A DNA stretch of 64,000 nt. Source: JADJPG01 sp964491875 (GTDB lineage Bacteria > Verrucomicrobiota > Verrucomicrobiia > Limisphaerales > JADJPG01). The notes beneath the pieces were generated by a model. It was given only the letters and a program-made list of their open reading frames with translations, was not told the origin of the DNA and did not search any database. Shown here one piece after another: positions 8,256-15,857 of the stretch. The stretch covers positions 62,001-126,000 of the forward strand of contig CAZBIC010000003.1 of the NCBI GenBank assembly GCA_964491875.1, written 5' to 3'. The position numbers and the translations under genes were made by a program. Position 1 is the stretch's first letter; each line of letters starts with the position of its first letter.

Positions 8256-9686
8256 ATGAGTGAAACAATTTGTTCCAACGGTGATTCAACCAGTGCCAGC
8301 GAACGCGAGGTGGGAACGCGGTGGCGTCTCATCGGATTTTCCGCGCTGCTCGCGCTGACGATTGGCCTCGTGGCCTTCGTGGAAGTAAACACCTGGCGTC
8401 AGCTCGAACGCCTGAGAAAAGATTTCAAGGAGGCCAACCTGGAAAGCTTCTACCTTGGTGTGTATCTGCGCGAAACGGTGCTGCGGATGGACGGAGCGCT
8501 GTTTCGGTTCGAGCTCTCGGAAGACGCAACGGAGCGCCAGAGTTTCCAGCGCGATGCCGCGGCCCTCGCGAACCGGATCAAGAAGACGCGCTCGCAGCTC
8601 ACCACAAGCACTGAGCGCGATCTCATCGAGGAGATTGGCAAAACCTACGAGCGTTACGTCGCGGAAAGCGAACCGCTGCTGGAGCGCGGTCTCCGTGGCA
8701 TCCGCAAGGACACGGCGGCGAGATTGCGCGATGAACTTGCGGCCAAGTCCGCGCCGTTGCTCGCGCTGGCGGACAAACTGGTGCAGGCGCAGAACGTTGC
8801 GCTCAATCGTTTCTTCGATTCGTCTGGCGCGGCGCTTGGTGTGTTGCAGACCATGCTGGTCGTTTCGCTGGTGCTCTTCGCGGCGCTGGTTGGTTCGGCG
8901 GCGGCGCTGATGTTCCGCGCGTTTGTGGCGCCGCTGCGCGTGAAGCTCAGCCAGCGCGAGGCGTTGCTGGCACGGCAGGAAAAGCTGGCGTCGCTCGGCG
9001 TGCTGGCGGCGGGTGTGGCACACGAGATCCGGAATCCGCTCACGGCGATCAAGTTCCGCCTGTTCAGCCTGAAGCAGGCGCTGCCCGAGGGCTTCGGCGA
9101 GAACGAGGACGTGGAAGTCATCAACAACGAGATCAACCGGCTGGAGCGCATCGTGAAGGACTTCCTTCAGTTTGCGCGACCATCGCAGCCCGAGGCCAAG
9201 CTGGTTCCGATCGAATCGATCCTGACCGAAGTGCGCGACCTCTTGCGCACAGTGCTGGATCAGAAGTCGATTGAACTGAAACTCGAAGCCGACGACGCGA
9301 CGCTCGTGCGCGCGGACCGCCAGCAGATTCAGCAGGTGTTGATCAACCTCGTGCAGAATGCCGCCGAGAGCATTGGTCAGAATGGAACGATCACGTTGCG
9401 CGTCCGCCGCGAAGGCGCTTCACCAAGCGCACCAGATCAGCCGATGGTGACGATTGATGTCGCGGACACCGGCAAAGGGATTCCGCCCGAGGTCGAGAAG
9501 CGCATCTTCGATCCGTTCTTCTCGACGAAGGAAGGCGGCACCGGGCTCGGGCTTTCCATCGCGTCGCGCATCATTGAGAAGCACGGCGGCTTCATTCACT
9601 ATTCCACCGAGCCCAATCGTGGCACGACGTTCAGTCTCGTGCTGCCCCGGGTGACAAACGATGAAAGCGCGAATCCTGCTCATTGA
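8256..9686 (+). CDS. Membrane sensor histidine kinase (NtrB/AtoS-like)
   Basis: The ATG at 8256 is chosen over an in-frame TTG at 8175 because upstream bases hold a sigma-54 promoter and a palindrome and the N-terminus then reads directly into the first membrane helix. The 476-residue protein has TM1 (about 24-45), a mainly helical periplasmic region of about 155 residues, TM2 (about 203-225), a HisKA domain with phospho-acceptor His256 in AHEIRNP, and an HATPase domain with NLVQNAAES, DTGKGIPPE and GTGLGLSI. It autophosphorylates and passes phosphate to the response regulator encoded next, whose start overlaps this gene by 26 bp, indicating translational coupling. The signal sensed is unknown; cell-envelope or efflux-related stress is inference from the divergent export operon. 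Confidence 0.92.
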   Translation: MSETICSNGDSTSASEREVGTRWRLIGFSALLALTIGLVAFVEVNTWRQLERLRKDFKEANLESFYLGVYLRETVLRMDGALFRFELSEDATERQSFQRDAAALANRIKKTRSQLTTSTERDLIEEIGKTYERYVAESEPLLERGLRGIRKDTAARLRDELAAKSAPLLALADKLVQAQNVALNRFFDSSGAALGVLQTMLVVSLVLFAALVGSAAALMFRAFVAPLRVKLSQREALLARQEKLASLGVLAAGVAHEIRNPLTAIKFRLFSLKQALPEGFGENEDVEVINNEINRLERIVKDFLQFARPSQPEAKLVPIESILTEVRDLLRTVLDQKSIELKLEADDATLVRADRQQIQQVLINLVQNAAESIGQNGTITLRVRREGASPSAPDQPMVTIDVADTGKGIPPEVEKRIFDPFFSTKEGGTGLGLSIASRIIEKHGGFIHYSTEPNRGTTFSLVLPRVTNDESANPAH

Positions 9687-11094
9687 AGACGACGCCAGCA
9701 CCGGGCCTTCCCTGCAAAAGGTGCTCCGGGCCGAGGGCTACGACGTGGACTTGATCCCGCGCGGCGACACGGGGCTCACGCAGGCCGGAAGCAAGGACTA
9801 CGATCTCGTGCTCACGGATTTCAAGCTGCCCGGATTGAGTGGGCTCGAACTCGTCGCGAAGTTGCACGTTGTGGAACCCAAGCTGCCCATCGTGCTCATG
9901 ACCGCGCACGGCACGACGGAAACGGCGATTGAAGCGACGAAGCTCGGCGCATGCGAATACCTGACAAAACCGTTCGAGGTGGATGAGTTGCTCGATGTCG
10001 TCGGCGCCGCGGTGAAGAGCTCGCGGCTGATGTCGGAATCGGTGGAGGTTGGTCCTGCGCAGACCAAGGGCTTTGCTATTGTCGGCAACAGTCGCGCGAT
10101 GCAGGCGGTGTATAAGGAGATCGGGCGCGTGGCGGCCACACCGGTCACGGTTTTCATTCGCGGCGCGACGGGGACGGGCAAGGAACTCGTGGCGCGGGCG
10201 ATTTACCAGCATAGCGACCGTGCGGCCAAACCATTCATCGCGGTGAACTGCACGGCGATTCCACAGCCGTTGCTGGAGAGTGAACTGTTCGGTCACGAGC
10301 GTGGCGCGTTCACCGGCGCACAGGCGCGGCGCATCGGGCGCTTCGAGCAGGCGAATGGTGGCACGCTGTTCCTTGATGAGATTGGCGACCTGCATCCTGA
10401 CACGCAGGCGAAGTTGCTGCGCGTGCTGCAGGAGCGTTGCATCCAGCGCGTCGGCGGCGACGAGGTGATCCCGGTGGACGTGCGCGTCATTGCGGCGACG
10501 CACCGCGATTTGGAAGCGGCGATTCAGGAGAAGGAGTTCCGCGAGGATCTTTATTACCGGCTGAGTGTCGCGACGATTCACATGCCCGCGTTGAGCGATC
10601 GCGCGGAGGACATTCCGGAGCTCGTGAAGTATTTCATCCAGCGCTACGCGGTGGAGCTCGGCGTGGAGAATCCCTCGGTGCAGCCCGAGGTGATCGCGTT
10701 CCTCCAATCGCAACCGTGGCCGGGCAATGTGCGCGAATTGGAGAACGTCGTGCGTCAGTCGCTGCTCATCGCGCGACCGTTCGCCGTGAGTCTCGATCAT
10801 GTGCGTCAGGTCATCGCCCGGACGAAGCGACCGACGACGAGCGCGACGCAAAGCCACGCCGTCTACATCGCGGACCTGCTGAACCGCGCGCAGAACAGCG
10901 AGGTGGAAAACGTGTATTGGAAGATGATTTCCGATCTGGAGCCGGAGTTGTTCTCGCAGGCGATCCGCCTTGCCGGCGGCAACCAGGCGAAGGCCGCGCG
11001 CTGGCTCGGTGTCACGCGTCTGAAGATGCGCGAGAAACTGGCGCAGCTTGGCCTGCACAGCGGTCGTGATGGCTCGGATAAATCCGGCACGTAG
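9661..11094 (+). CDS. Sigma-54-dependent response regulator (NtrC family)
   Basis: Domains in order: a receiver domain (1-120) with phospho-acceptor Asp53 in LVLTDFKLPG; an AAA+ activator domain (about 140-375) with Walker A GATGTGKE, the RpoN-contacting loop GAFTGA at 215-220 and a Walker B region (GGTLFLDEIGDL); and a C-terminal Fis-type helix-turn-helix (about 430-467, GGNQAKAARWLGVTRLKMREK). All parts needed for sigma-54 activation are intact. It overlaps the kinase gene by 26 bp. The nearest sigma-54 type promoter lies in front of the divergent HlyD-like gene, so that operon is the likely target. Confidence 0.93.
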   Translation: MKARILLIEDDASTGPSLQKVLRAEGYDVDLIPRGDTGLTQAGSKDYDLVLTDFKLPGLSGLELVAKLHVVEPKLPIVLMTAHGTTETAIEATKLGACEYLTKPFEVDELLDVVGAAVKSSRLMSESVEVGPAQTKGFAIVGNSRAMQAVYKEIGRVAATPVTVFIRGATGTGKELVARAIYQHSDRAAKPFIAVNCTAIPQPLLESELFGHERGAFTGAQARRIGRFEQANGGTLFLDEIGDLHPDTQAKLLRVLQERCIQRVGGDEVIPVDVRVIAATHRDLEAAIQEKEFREDLYYRLSVATIHMPALSDRAEDIPELVKYFIQRYAVELGVENPSVQPEVIAFLQSQPWPGNVRELENVVRQSLLIARPFAVSLDHVRQVIARTKRPTTSATQSHAVYIADLLNRAQNSEVENVYWKMISDLEPELFSQAIRLAGGNQAKAARWLGVTRLKMREKLAQLGLHSGRDGSDKSGT

Positions 11095-11108
11095 GTGCGA
11101 ACGGCTCG

Positions 11109-11573
11109 ATGACGACGATCACGCAGGCAACATCCGATCGAGAACTGGCACTGGTGCGCGAGTTGTTCCGGGAATACGCGGCGGACTCGGCGATCGATTT
11201 GTGCTTTCAGAACTTCGAGGAGGAACTGGCGGGATTGCCTGGCGCGTATTCGCTTCCCTTGGGACGATTGTTTCTGGCGCACTCAGATGGACAACTAGCC
11301 GCGTGCGGAGCGTTGCGTTTCTTCGCGGAAGGTGTGTGCGAGATGAAACGATTGTTCGTGCGGCCGGCGTTTCGAGGGCAAGGCATCGGTCGCGCATTGA
11401 CGGAGCGACTCATCGCGGCCGCCCGGACGATTGGTTATCGAGCGATGCGGCTTGATACGTTGGGGCGCATGGAACCAGCGATTGCGCTCTACGAGGCGCT
11501 GGGTTTCCGGCGAATCGACGCCTACCGACACAATCCGCTGGAGGATGTGGTGTATATGGAACTGGACCTGTAG
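11109..11573 (+). CDS. GNAT-family N-acetyltransferase
   Basis: A 154-residue single-domain protein that fits the GNAT fold. The acetyl-CoA-binding motif is seen as VRPAFRGQGIGRALTERLI, preceded by the beta strands CGALRFFAEGVCEMKRLF and followed by ALYEALGFRRIDAYRHNP, the usual C-terminal half. Family members transfer an acetyl group from acetyl-CoA to amines or protein N-termini; the acceptor cannot be told. It starts 14 bp after the response regulator and may be read from the same transcript. Confidence 0.85.
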   Translation: MTTITQATSDRELALVRELFREYAADSAIDLCFQNFEEELAGLPGAYSLPLGRLFLAHSDGQLAACGALRFFAEGVCEMKRLFVRPAFRGQGIGRALTERLIAAARTIGYRAMRLDTLGRMEPAIALYEALGFRRIDAYRHNPLEDVVYMELDL

Positions 11574-11596
11574 CGGAGGAGCGGAAGGCGTTTGGC

Positions 11597-12454
11597 TTAT
11601 CTCTCGTCGCGCGGACTCCGGGCGTTCGACGTGGAACCGGCTTTAGCGCGGATGCGTTTCCAGCGGACTTCCCAGTCTTCCCAGTCGCGCGACCACGTTG
11701 CGCCCGTGAAGTTGGTGCGCGCGGATTGCAGGATGGCTTCAATATTGGAGAGCTGGGTTTTCACCAATTTGGCTTCGCCCCATTTCAATTGCGCTTCGAG
11801 CCAGCAAAGGTGGTTCTCGGGATAATCAGGCACGAGCTTCGTGGCTTGCTGAAGATGTTTGCGCGCCTTGCTGCGACTGCCGAGGCTGATGGGCCAGCCG
11901 GGGGCGTCAAGGTAGAGCAGGCCGAGCGAACGTTCGGCGGCGGCGTAGTGAAACTTGGGATTGACCGCGATGGACTTTTCCCAAGCGGCTTCCATTTCGT
12001 CGAGCAAGCCGAGCGCGGAGAAGAGTTTCGTGCGGGCCATTTGGCCGAGGTTCACGCCGAGGTAGAAGTAGGCGGCGGCGGAATTGGTATCGAGCGCGAC
12101 GGCGTGTTTGCTGGCGGCGATGCCGAGTTCGGCGAGGGCGGCGCGTTGCGTATCGTTGGTGGAGAAGTCAGCGCGTTCGAAACAGGCTTTGGCGAACTGC
12201 CAGGCCGTTTCGCTGTTGGTCTTGTCGCGGGCGAAGCGGCTGGTCCAGTCGACGTAGGCCTGATGCACGCGATTGGAATGTTCGCCCGCGGTGGCGCGCG
12301 GGAGGTCGGGGATGTTGGTGTCCGCGGCGGCCAGTGTGGAAACACCAAGCAACAAGATCCATAAACCAAGGAAACACCAAGGCCCAAGCGGAGCGCGACG
12401 ATTCGCCCTGGCGGGCAGGCCTGACTCTGGGTGCTTTTTATAGGTTGCGCTCAT
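11597..12454 (-). CDS. Exported TPR-repeat protein
   Basis: The 285-residue product has a hydrophobic signal segment (PWCFLGLWILLLGVSTLAAA, residues about 24-43) followed by a mainly helical region with TPR-like features, for example AAYFYLGVNLGQMARTK, FHYAAAERSLGLLYLDAPG and ARKHLQQATKLVPDYPENHL. TPR proteins mediate protein-protein contacts; this one should act in the periplasm or at the outer membrane. The signal core is encoded by a TTGG-rich repeat (12338-12382) that is also found in front of the gene at 55208. The N-terminus overlaps the oppositely oriented region upstream of the HpnH operon. The start at 12454 is the only ATG before the signal segment. Confidence 0.7.
   Translation of the reverse strand: MSATYKKHPESGLPARANRRAPLGPWCFLGLWILLLGVSTLAAADTNIPDLPRATAGEHSNRVHQAYVDWTSRFARDKTNSETAWQFAKACFERADFSTNDTQRAALAELGIAASKHAVALDTNSAAAYFYLGVNLGQMARTKLFSALGLLDEMEAAWEKSIAVNPKFHYAAAERSLGLLYLDAPGWPISLGSRSKARKHLQQATKLVPDYPENHLCWLEAQLKWGEAKLVKTQLSNIEAILQSARTNFTGATWSRDWEDWEVRWKRIRAKAGSTSNARSPRDER
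12338..12382 (-). repeat. TTGG-rich repeat encoding a signal-peptide core (copy 1)
   Basis: Read on the minus strand this 45-bp segment is built of TTGGTGTTT-like words and is about 80 percent identical, by eye, to 55437-55480. In both genes it encodes a WC-LG-WIL-type hydrophobic stretch followed by an Ala-rich cleavage region. Dispersed repeats of this type seem to have supplied secretion signals. Confidence 0.55.
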
Positions 12455-12478
12455 CTCGACTCAACTTATTATGCCTCT

Positions 12479-12691
12479 GTGCAATTGGATTGGAAGCCAG
12501 CTTGGTTGCTTGCGCTCGTCGCCCTGACATTAGTGGGCGCGGGTTGCAGCGGGCTGAACACGTCTTCGAGCGTGTCGCCTGCAAGCTTCTTGCTGCCCGG
12601 CTTCTTTGGCCAGATACCGCCGGAGTCGGCGGCACCGCCCGGCCCACTTCCGGCGGGAGAGTCTGTTCAAACCATCGCACAATCAAACTAA
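12479..12691 (+). CDS. Small predicted lipoprotein upstream of hpnH
   Basis: A 70-residue product starting at GTG 12479 begins MQLDWKPAWLLALVALTLVG and reaches the lipobox LVGAGC, after which the sequence is Ser/Pro-rich and ends ESVQTIAQSN. In-frame starts at 12431 (GTG) or 12485 (TTG) are possible; 12479 avoids overlap with the divergent gene and gives a normal short n-region. The stop lies 4 bp before the hpnH ATG, so the two are almost certainly cotranscribed. No family recognised; a membrane-anchored accessory of hopanoid modification is only an inference. Confidence 0.5.
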   Translation: MQLDWKPAWLLALVALTLVGAGCSGLNTSSSVSPASFLLPGFFGQIPPESAAPPGPLPAGESVQTIAQSN

Positions 12692-12695
12692 TCCT

Positions 12696-14111
12696 ATGCG
12701 GTTCCCCCTCGCGCTCACGGCGAAGATCGCCTCCCACATCGTTAAACACAAACTGCGCAAAACGCCGAAGTTCGCAATGGTGCTGCAGCTTGAGCCGTTG
12801 CACACGTGCAACCTTACCTGCACCGGCTGCGGACGCATTCGCGAATACTCCACCAGCCTCAAGGACATGATGAGCCTGGAGGACTGTCTCGGCAGCGCCG
12901 TCGAGTGCGACGCGCCGATGGTCAGCATCTGCGGTGGTGAACCCCTGATTTATCCGAAGATCGAGGAGCTCATCGCCGGCCTGCGCCAGCAAGGGCGCGT
13001 GATCTACATCTGCACCAATGGCGTGTTCATGCGGAAGAAGATGCGCGACTACATGGCGGCGCATTACGGTCCGGAGATGGAAGTGAAACTCGTGAAGCTC
13101 GTCGCCGAGAAACTGGTTTCTGAGAAGGATGCTGAAGTCATCCGCAAGGCCGACGACAAGGCCCGCGCCAAGGTCACGATTTCGCCGAGCAAGTGGATGT
13201 ATTGGAACGTTCACGTGGACGGCCTCGAATACACGCACGACCTCATCGTGGAGCGCGAAGGCGTCTTCAAGGAATGCATCGAAGCCATCAAGATGGCCAA
13301 GATCCTCGGCTACCAGGTCGCGACCAATACGACCGTATACAAGGAGACCGACGTGCAGGAGCTGGAAGACATGTTCAGCTATCTCTCCTCGCTCGAAGTG
13401 GACGGCCACACCATCTCGCCGGGTTACGATTACGACGCGGCGAAGAAGGACATGGTCAAGCGTCTCGGCAAGCAGCCGGAAGATTTCTTCCTCACGCGCG
13501 ACATGACGCGGCAGAAGTTCGCGAAGATCGAGGATTGGGGCAAGCGCTTCACCATCTTCGGCACGCCGGTGTATCAGGAATTTCTCGCCGGCAAACGCGA
13601 GCTGACCTGCACTGCGTGGGCCATTCCCACCCGCAACATCAAAGGCTGGAAGGCGCCGTGTTACCTGATGACCGACGGCCACTACGCCGGCTATCAGGAG
13701 ATGCTGCGCGAAGTTAAGTGGGAGAACTACGGCGTGGTGAACGGCAAGGCTCGCGACCCGCGTTGCGAGCACTGCATGGTTCACTGCGGCTACGATCCGA
13801 GTGGCGCGCTCGGCACCAACTACCAGTCCGGCGACAATTGGAAGAATTTCCGATACAACTTCGGCGCAAAACCGAAGCCGTATCTCGAAGGCGCAAAGGT
13901 CAATGCCTTCAACGGTGTCTCGATTGGCAAGGGCCATCTCGCTGAAGCCAAGGCCGCGATCAATTCGCCGCGCGCAGCAGCCAACGGCGCGCAGGCCGCA
14001 TTCTCCCGCAAGGCTGACGATCACGCCCACGAAGGCGGCGGCTGCGGGACGGGTGACACGTCGCAGCGCGACGATCTCCTCGCGAAGATCGCGGCAAAAA
14101 AAGAATCGTGA
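12696..14111 (+). CDS. hpnH: Adenosyl-hopene transferase HpnH (radical SAM)
   Basis: HpnH joins the 5'-deoxyadenosyl group of SAM to diploptene, the first step towards side-chain-extended hopanoids. The radical SAM cluster motif is C38xxxC42xxC45 (CNLTCTGC), followed by VSICGGEPL, a typical SAM-binding segment, and the C-terminal HpnH signature with PCYLMTDG and CEHCMVHCGYDP. The ATG at 12696 begins MRFPLALTAKIASHIVKHKL, which aligns with usual HpnH starts. At 471 residues it is longer than the 330-380 residues I expect: extra charged sequence lies at about 118-165 and a His/Cys/Gly-rich tail (AHEGGGCGTGD) near the C-terminus. No squalene-hopene cyclase or other hpn gene is in the window. Confidence 0.9.
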   Translation: MRFPLALTAKIASHIVKHKLRKTPKFAMVLQLEPLHTCNLTCTGCGRIREYSTSLKDMMSLEDCLGSAVECDAPMVSICGGEPLIYPKIEELIAGLRQQGRVIYICTNGVFMRKKMRDYMAAHYGPEMEVKLVKLVAEKLVSEKDAEVIRKADDKARAKVTISPSKWMYWNVHVDGLEYTHDLIVEREGVFKECIEAIKMAKILGYQVATNTTVYKETDVQELEDMFSYLSSLEVDGHTISPGYDYDAAKKDMVKRLGKQPEDFFLTRDMTRQKFAKIEDWGKRFTIFGTPVYQEFLAGKRELTCTAWAIPTRNIKGWKAPCYLMTDGHYAGYQEMLREVKWENYGVVNGKARDPRCEHCMVHCGYDPSGALGTNYQSGDNWKNFRYNFGAKPKPYLEGAKVNAFNGVSIGKGHLAEAKAAINSPRAAANGAQAAFSRKADDHAHEGGGCGTGDTSQRDDLLAKIAAKKES

Positions 14112-14368
14112 TCAACATGCATCTGGTGGGAAATCGTCAGGGCCGGAAAGTGGTCCGTTGGGGGCATGTTGGATTGAATTTCCTCATCTATGCAGGCATT
14201 GCCGCGATCGCCGCGGCGGGCATTTACCTCGTCGTGGCCGGCCATTGGAATCCGGTCATCCTTCTGGTTGGTCCTGCGGTGGGCCTCATCGCCACCCTGT
14301 CGTCCTTGGTCGTCTCCCTCCGTACACCGATTCACCAGCTGCCGCTGCTGAACTGGTATCCGAAGTAA
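14108..14368 (+). CDS. Small two-helix membrane protein
   Basis: An 86-residue product (GTG 14108 overlapping the hpnH stop, or ATG 14117) with two predicted membrane helices, about residues 22-43 (LNFLIYAGIAAIAAAGIYLVV) and 49-69. It ends with LRTPIHQLPLLNWYPK. The overlap with hpnH indicates coupled expression. No family recognised; a role near the membrane enzyme HpnH is inference. Confidence 0.6.
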   Translation: MINMHLVGNRQGRKVVRWGHVGLNFLIYAGIAAIAAAGIYLVVAGHWNPVILLVGPAVGLIATLSSLVVSLRTPIHQLPLLNWYPK

Positions 14369-14422
14369 CAACTCCGGGACTTCTCCTTTTCACCGTGCGG
14401 CGGATGCGCTTAGTCTGCCCGC

Positions 14423-15811
14423 ATGTTCACCGAGCTCCTTCGCAGCCTATCAATTGCACTCTTTGCCTGGGCTTGTCTGGCGCCGGCTGACTGCATCGGC
14501 GCCGAGGCTGGTACCACAAACACCAGTCTTCGTCTCGCACGCTTCGATGTCGACGCCACGCCGCCGGTCGGCAGTCATCTCGCCTATGATCCCGTCACGA
14601 ATACCTGGGACATGACGCTCCGCGCGCACGGCGTCGTGTTGCTCGGGGCCGGTCAGCCGATTGTCCTTTGCGCCATCGACTGGATTGGCGTGGCAAACGA
14701 AGGCTACGACGCCTTTCGCGAAACCCTCGCGGCCGCCGCGGGAACGATTCCGTCCCGTGTGACTTTGCACGCCTTGCACCAGCACGACGCGCCGGACTGC
14801 GATTTTGGTGCGGAGAAAGTTCTCAAGGACGCCGGTCTCGAGACGCTGAATTACGACGGCACCTTCGCGCGCGAAGTTCTGCGTCGTCTCGACAAGTCGG
14901 TTCGCGAATCGGTCGGACGCGCGCAACCGGTCACTCACCTTGGCCTTGGCCAGGCGGAGGTGCGCGAAGTGGCGTCGAACCGCCGCATCATCGGTGCCGA
15001 TGGGAAAGTTTCCACGCGCTACACCGCTACAAAAGATCCCGCGCTTCGCGCCGCACCGGAAGGCGTGATTGATCCCATCGTCTCCCTCGTGAGCTTCTGG
15101 AACGGTGACGCGCCGCTTGCTGTGCTAAGCTACTACGCCACGCATCCGCAGAGCTATTACCGCACGGGCGTGCCGAATCCCGACTTCCCCGGCGTGGCGC
15201 GTTTCTTTCGGCAACTCGAGGTGCCGGAGGCGTTGCACGTCCACTTTAACGGCGCGGGCGGAAATATCGGCGCGGGCAAGTACAACGACGGCGCGATGTC
15301 GAACCGCGTGGTGCTCGCGCGGCGCGTGGCGGACGGCATGAAGCGCGCGTGGCATGCCACGAAGCGCCAGTCGATCTCCGCGCACGCGATCAAGTGGGCC
15401 GTCGAACCGGTCAAACTTCCGGTGGCGAAACATCTCAAGCTCGACGAATTGCAGGCGCAGTTGAAGGGACGCCAGGCCGCGTTCTTTCTCCAGGGCGGTT
15501 CCTCCAAGATTGCGTGGGTGAAACTCTGCGAAGCCGGACGTCAGCTCGATGTTTCCTGCCTGACGCTCGGCGGCGCGCGCATCCTGCACATGCCGGGCGA
15601 ACTGTTCGTCGAGTATCAGCTTGCGGCGAAGGCGATGCAGCCGGACCGCTTCGTTGCGATGGCGGCGTATGGCGACTACGGTCCCGGCTACATTGGCACT
15701 GCGATCGCCTACGAACAAGGTGGCTACGAGACCAGCCCCGGCGCCTCCAACGTCGCGCCCGAGGTGGAGGAGGTGTTGATGAAGGCGATGAAGAAGGTGC
15801 TTCAGCCTTAA
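14423..15811 (+). CDS. Secreted neutral/alkaline ceramidase-like protein
   Basis: The 462-residue protein has a signal peptide (cleavage near ADCIGAEA) and then the N-terminal signature of the neutral/alkaline ceramidase-like family: FDVDATPPVGSHLAYD, HGVVLLGAGQPIVLCAIDW and LHALHQHDAPDC, where His residues would bind zinc, and FNGAGGNIGAG further on. It is much shorter than full ceramidases (about 650 residues or more), as usual for the planctomycete/verrucomicrobial relatives whose substrates are unknown. It stands alone between the hpnH group and an unknown membrane protein. Confidence 0.7.
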   Translation: MFTELLRSLSIALFAWACLAPADCIGAEAGTTNTSLRLARFDVDATPPVGSHLAYDPVTNTWDMTLRAHGVVLLGAGQPIVLCAIDWIGVANEGYDAFRETLAAAAGTIPSRVTLHALHQHDAPDCDFGAEKVLKDAGLETLNYDGTFAREVLRRLDKSVRESVGRAQPVTHLGLGQAEVREVASNRRIIGADGKVSTRYTATKDPALRAAPEGVIDPIVSLVSFWNGDAPLAVLSYYATHPQSYYRTGVPNPDFPGVARFFRQLEVPEALHVHFNGAGGNIGAGKYNDGAMSNRVVLARRVADGMKRAWHATKRQSISAHAIKWAVEPVKLPVAKHLKLDELQAQLKGRQAAFFLQGGSSKIAWVKLCEAGRQLDVSCLTLGGARILHMPGELFVEYQLAAKAMQPDRFVAMAAYGDYGPGYIGTAIAYEQGGYETSPGASNVAPEVEEVLMKAMKKVLQP

Positions 15812-15857
15812 GTTGGTTGCGGCTTCGTTGGACTGAAGTTCGGGCTGACAAGGCGGG

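Noticed and set aside
9631..11058. 475-residue minus-strand open frame opposite the response regulator
   Set aside because: His/Arg/Leu-rich shadow; the plus strand encodes a complete NtrC-family protein.
12438..14030. 530-residue minus-strand open frame opposite hpnH
   Set aside because: Antisense of a radical SAM enzyme with intact motifs; no domains of its own.
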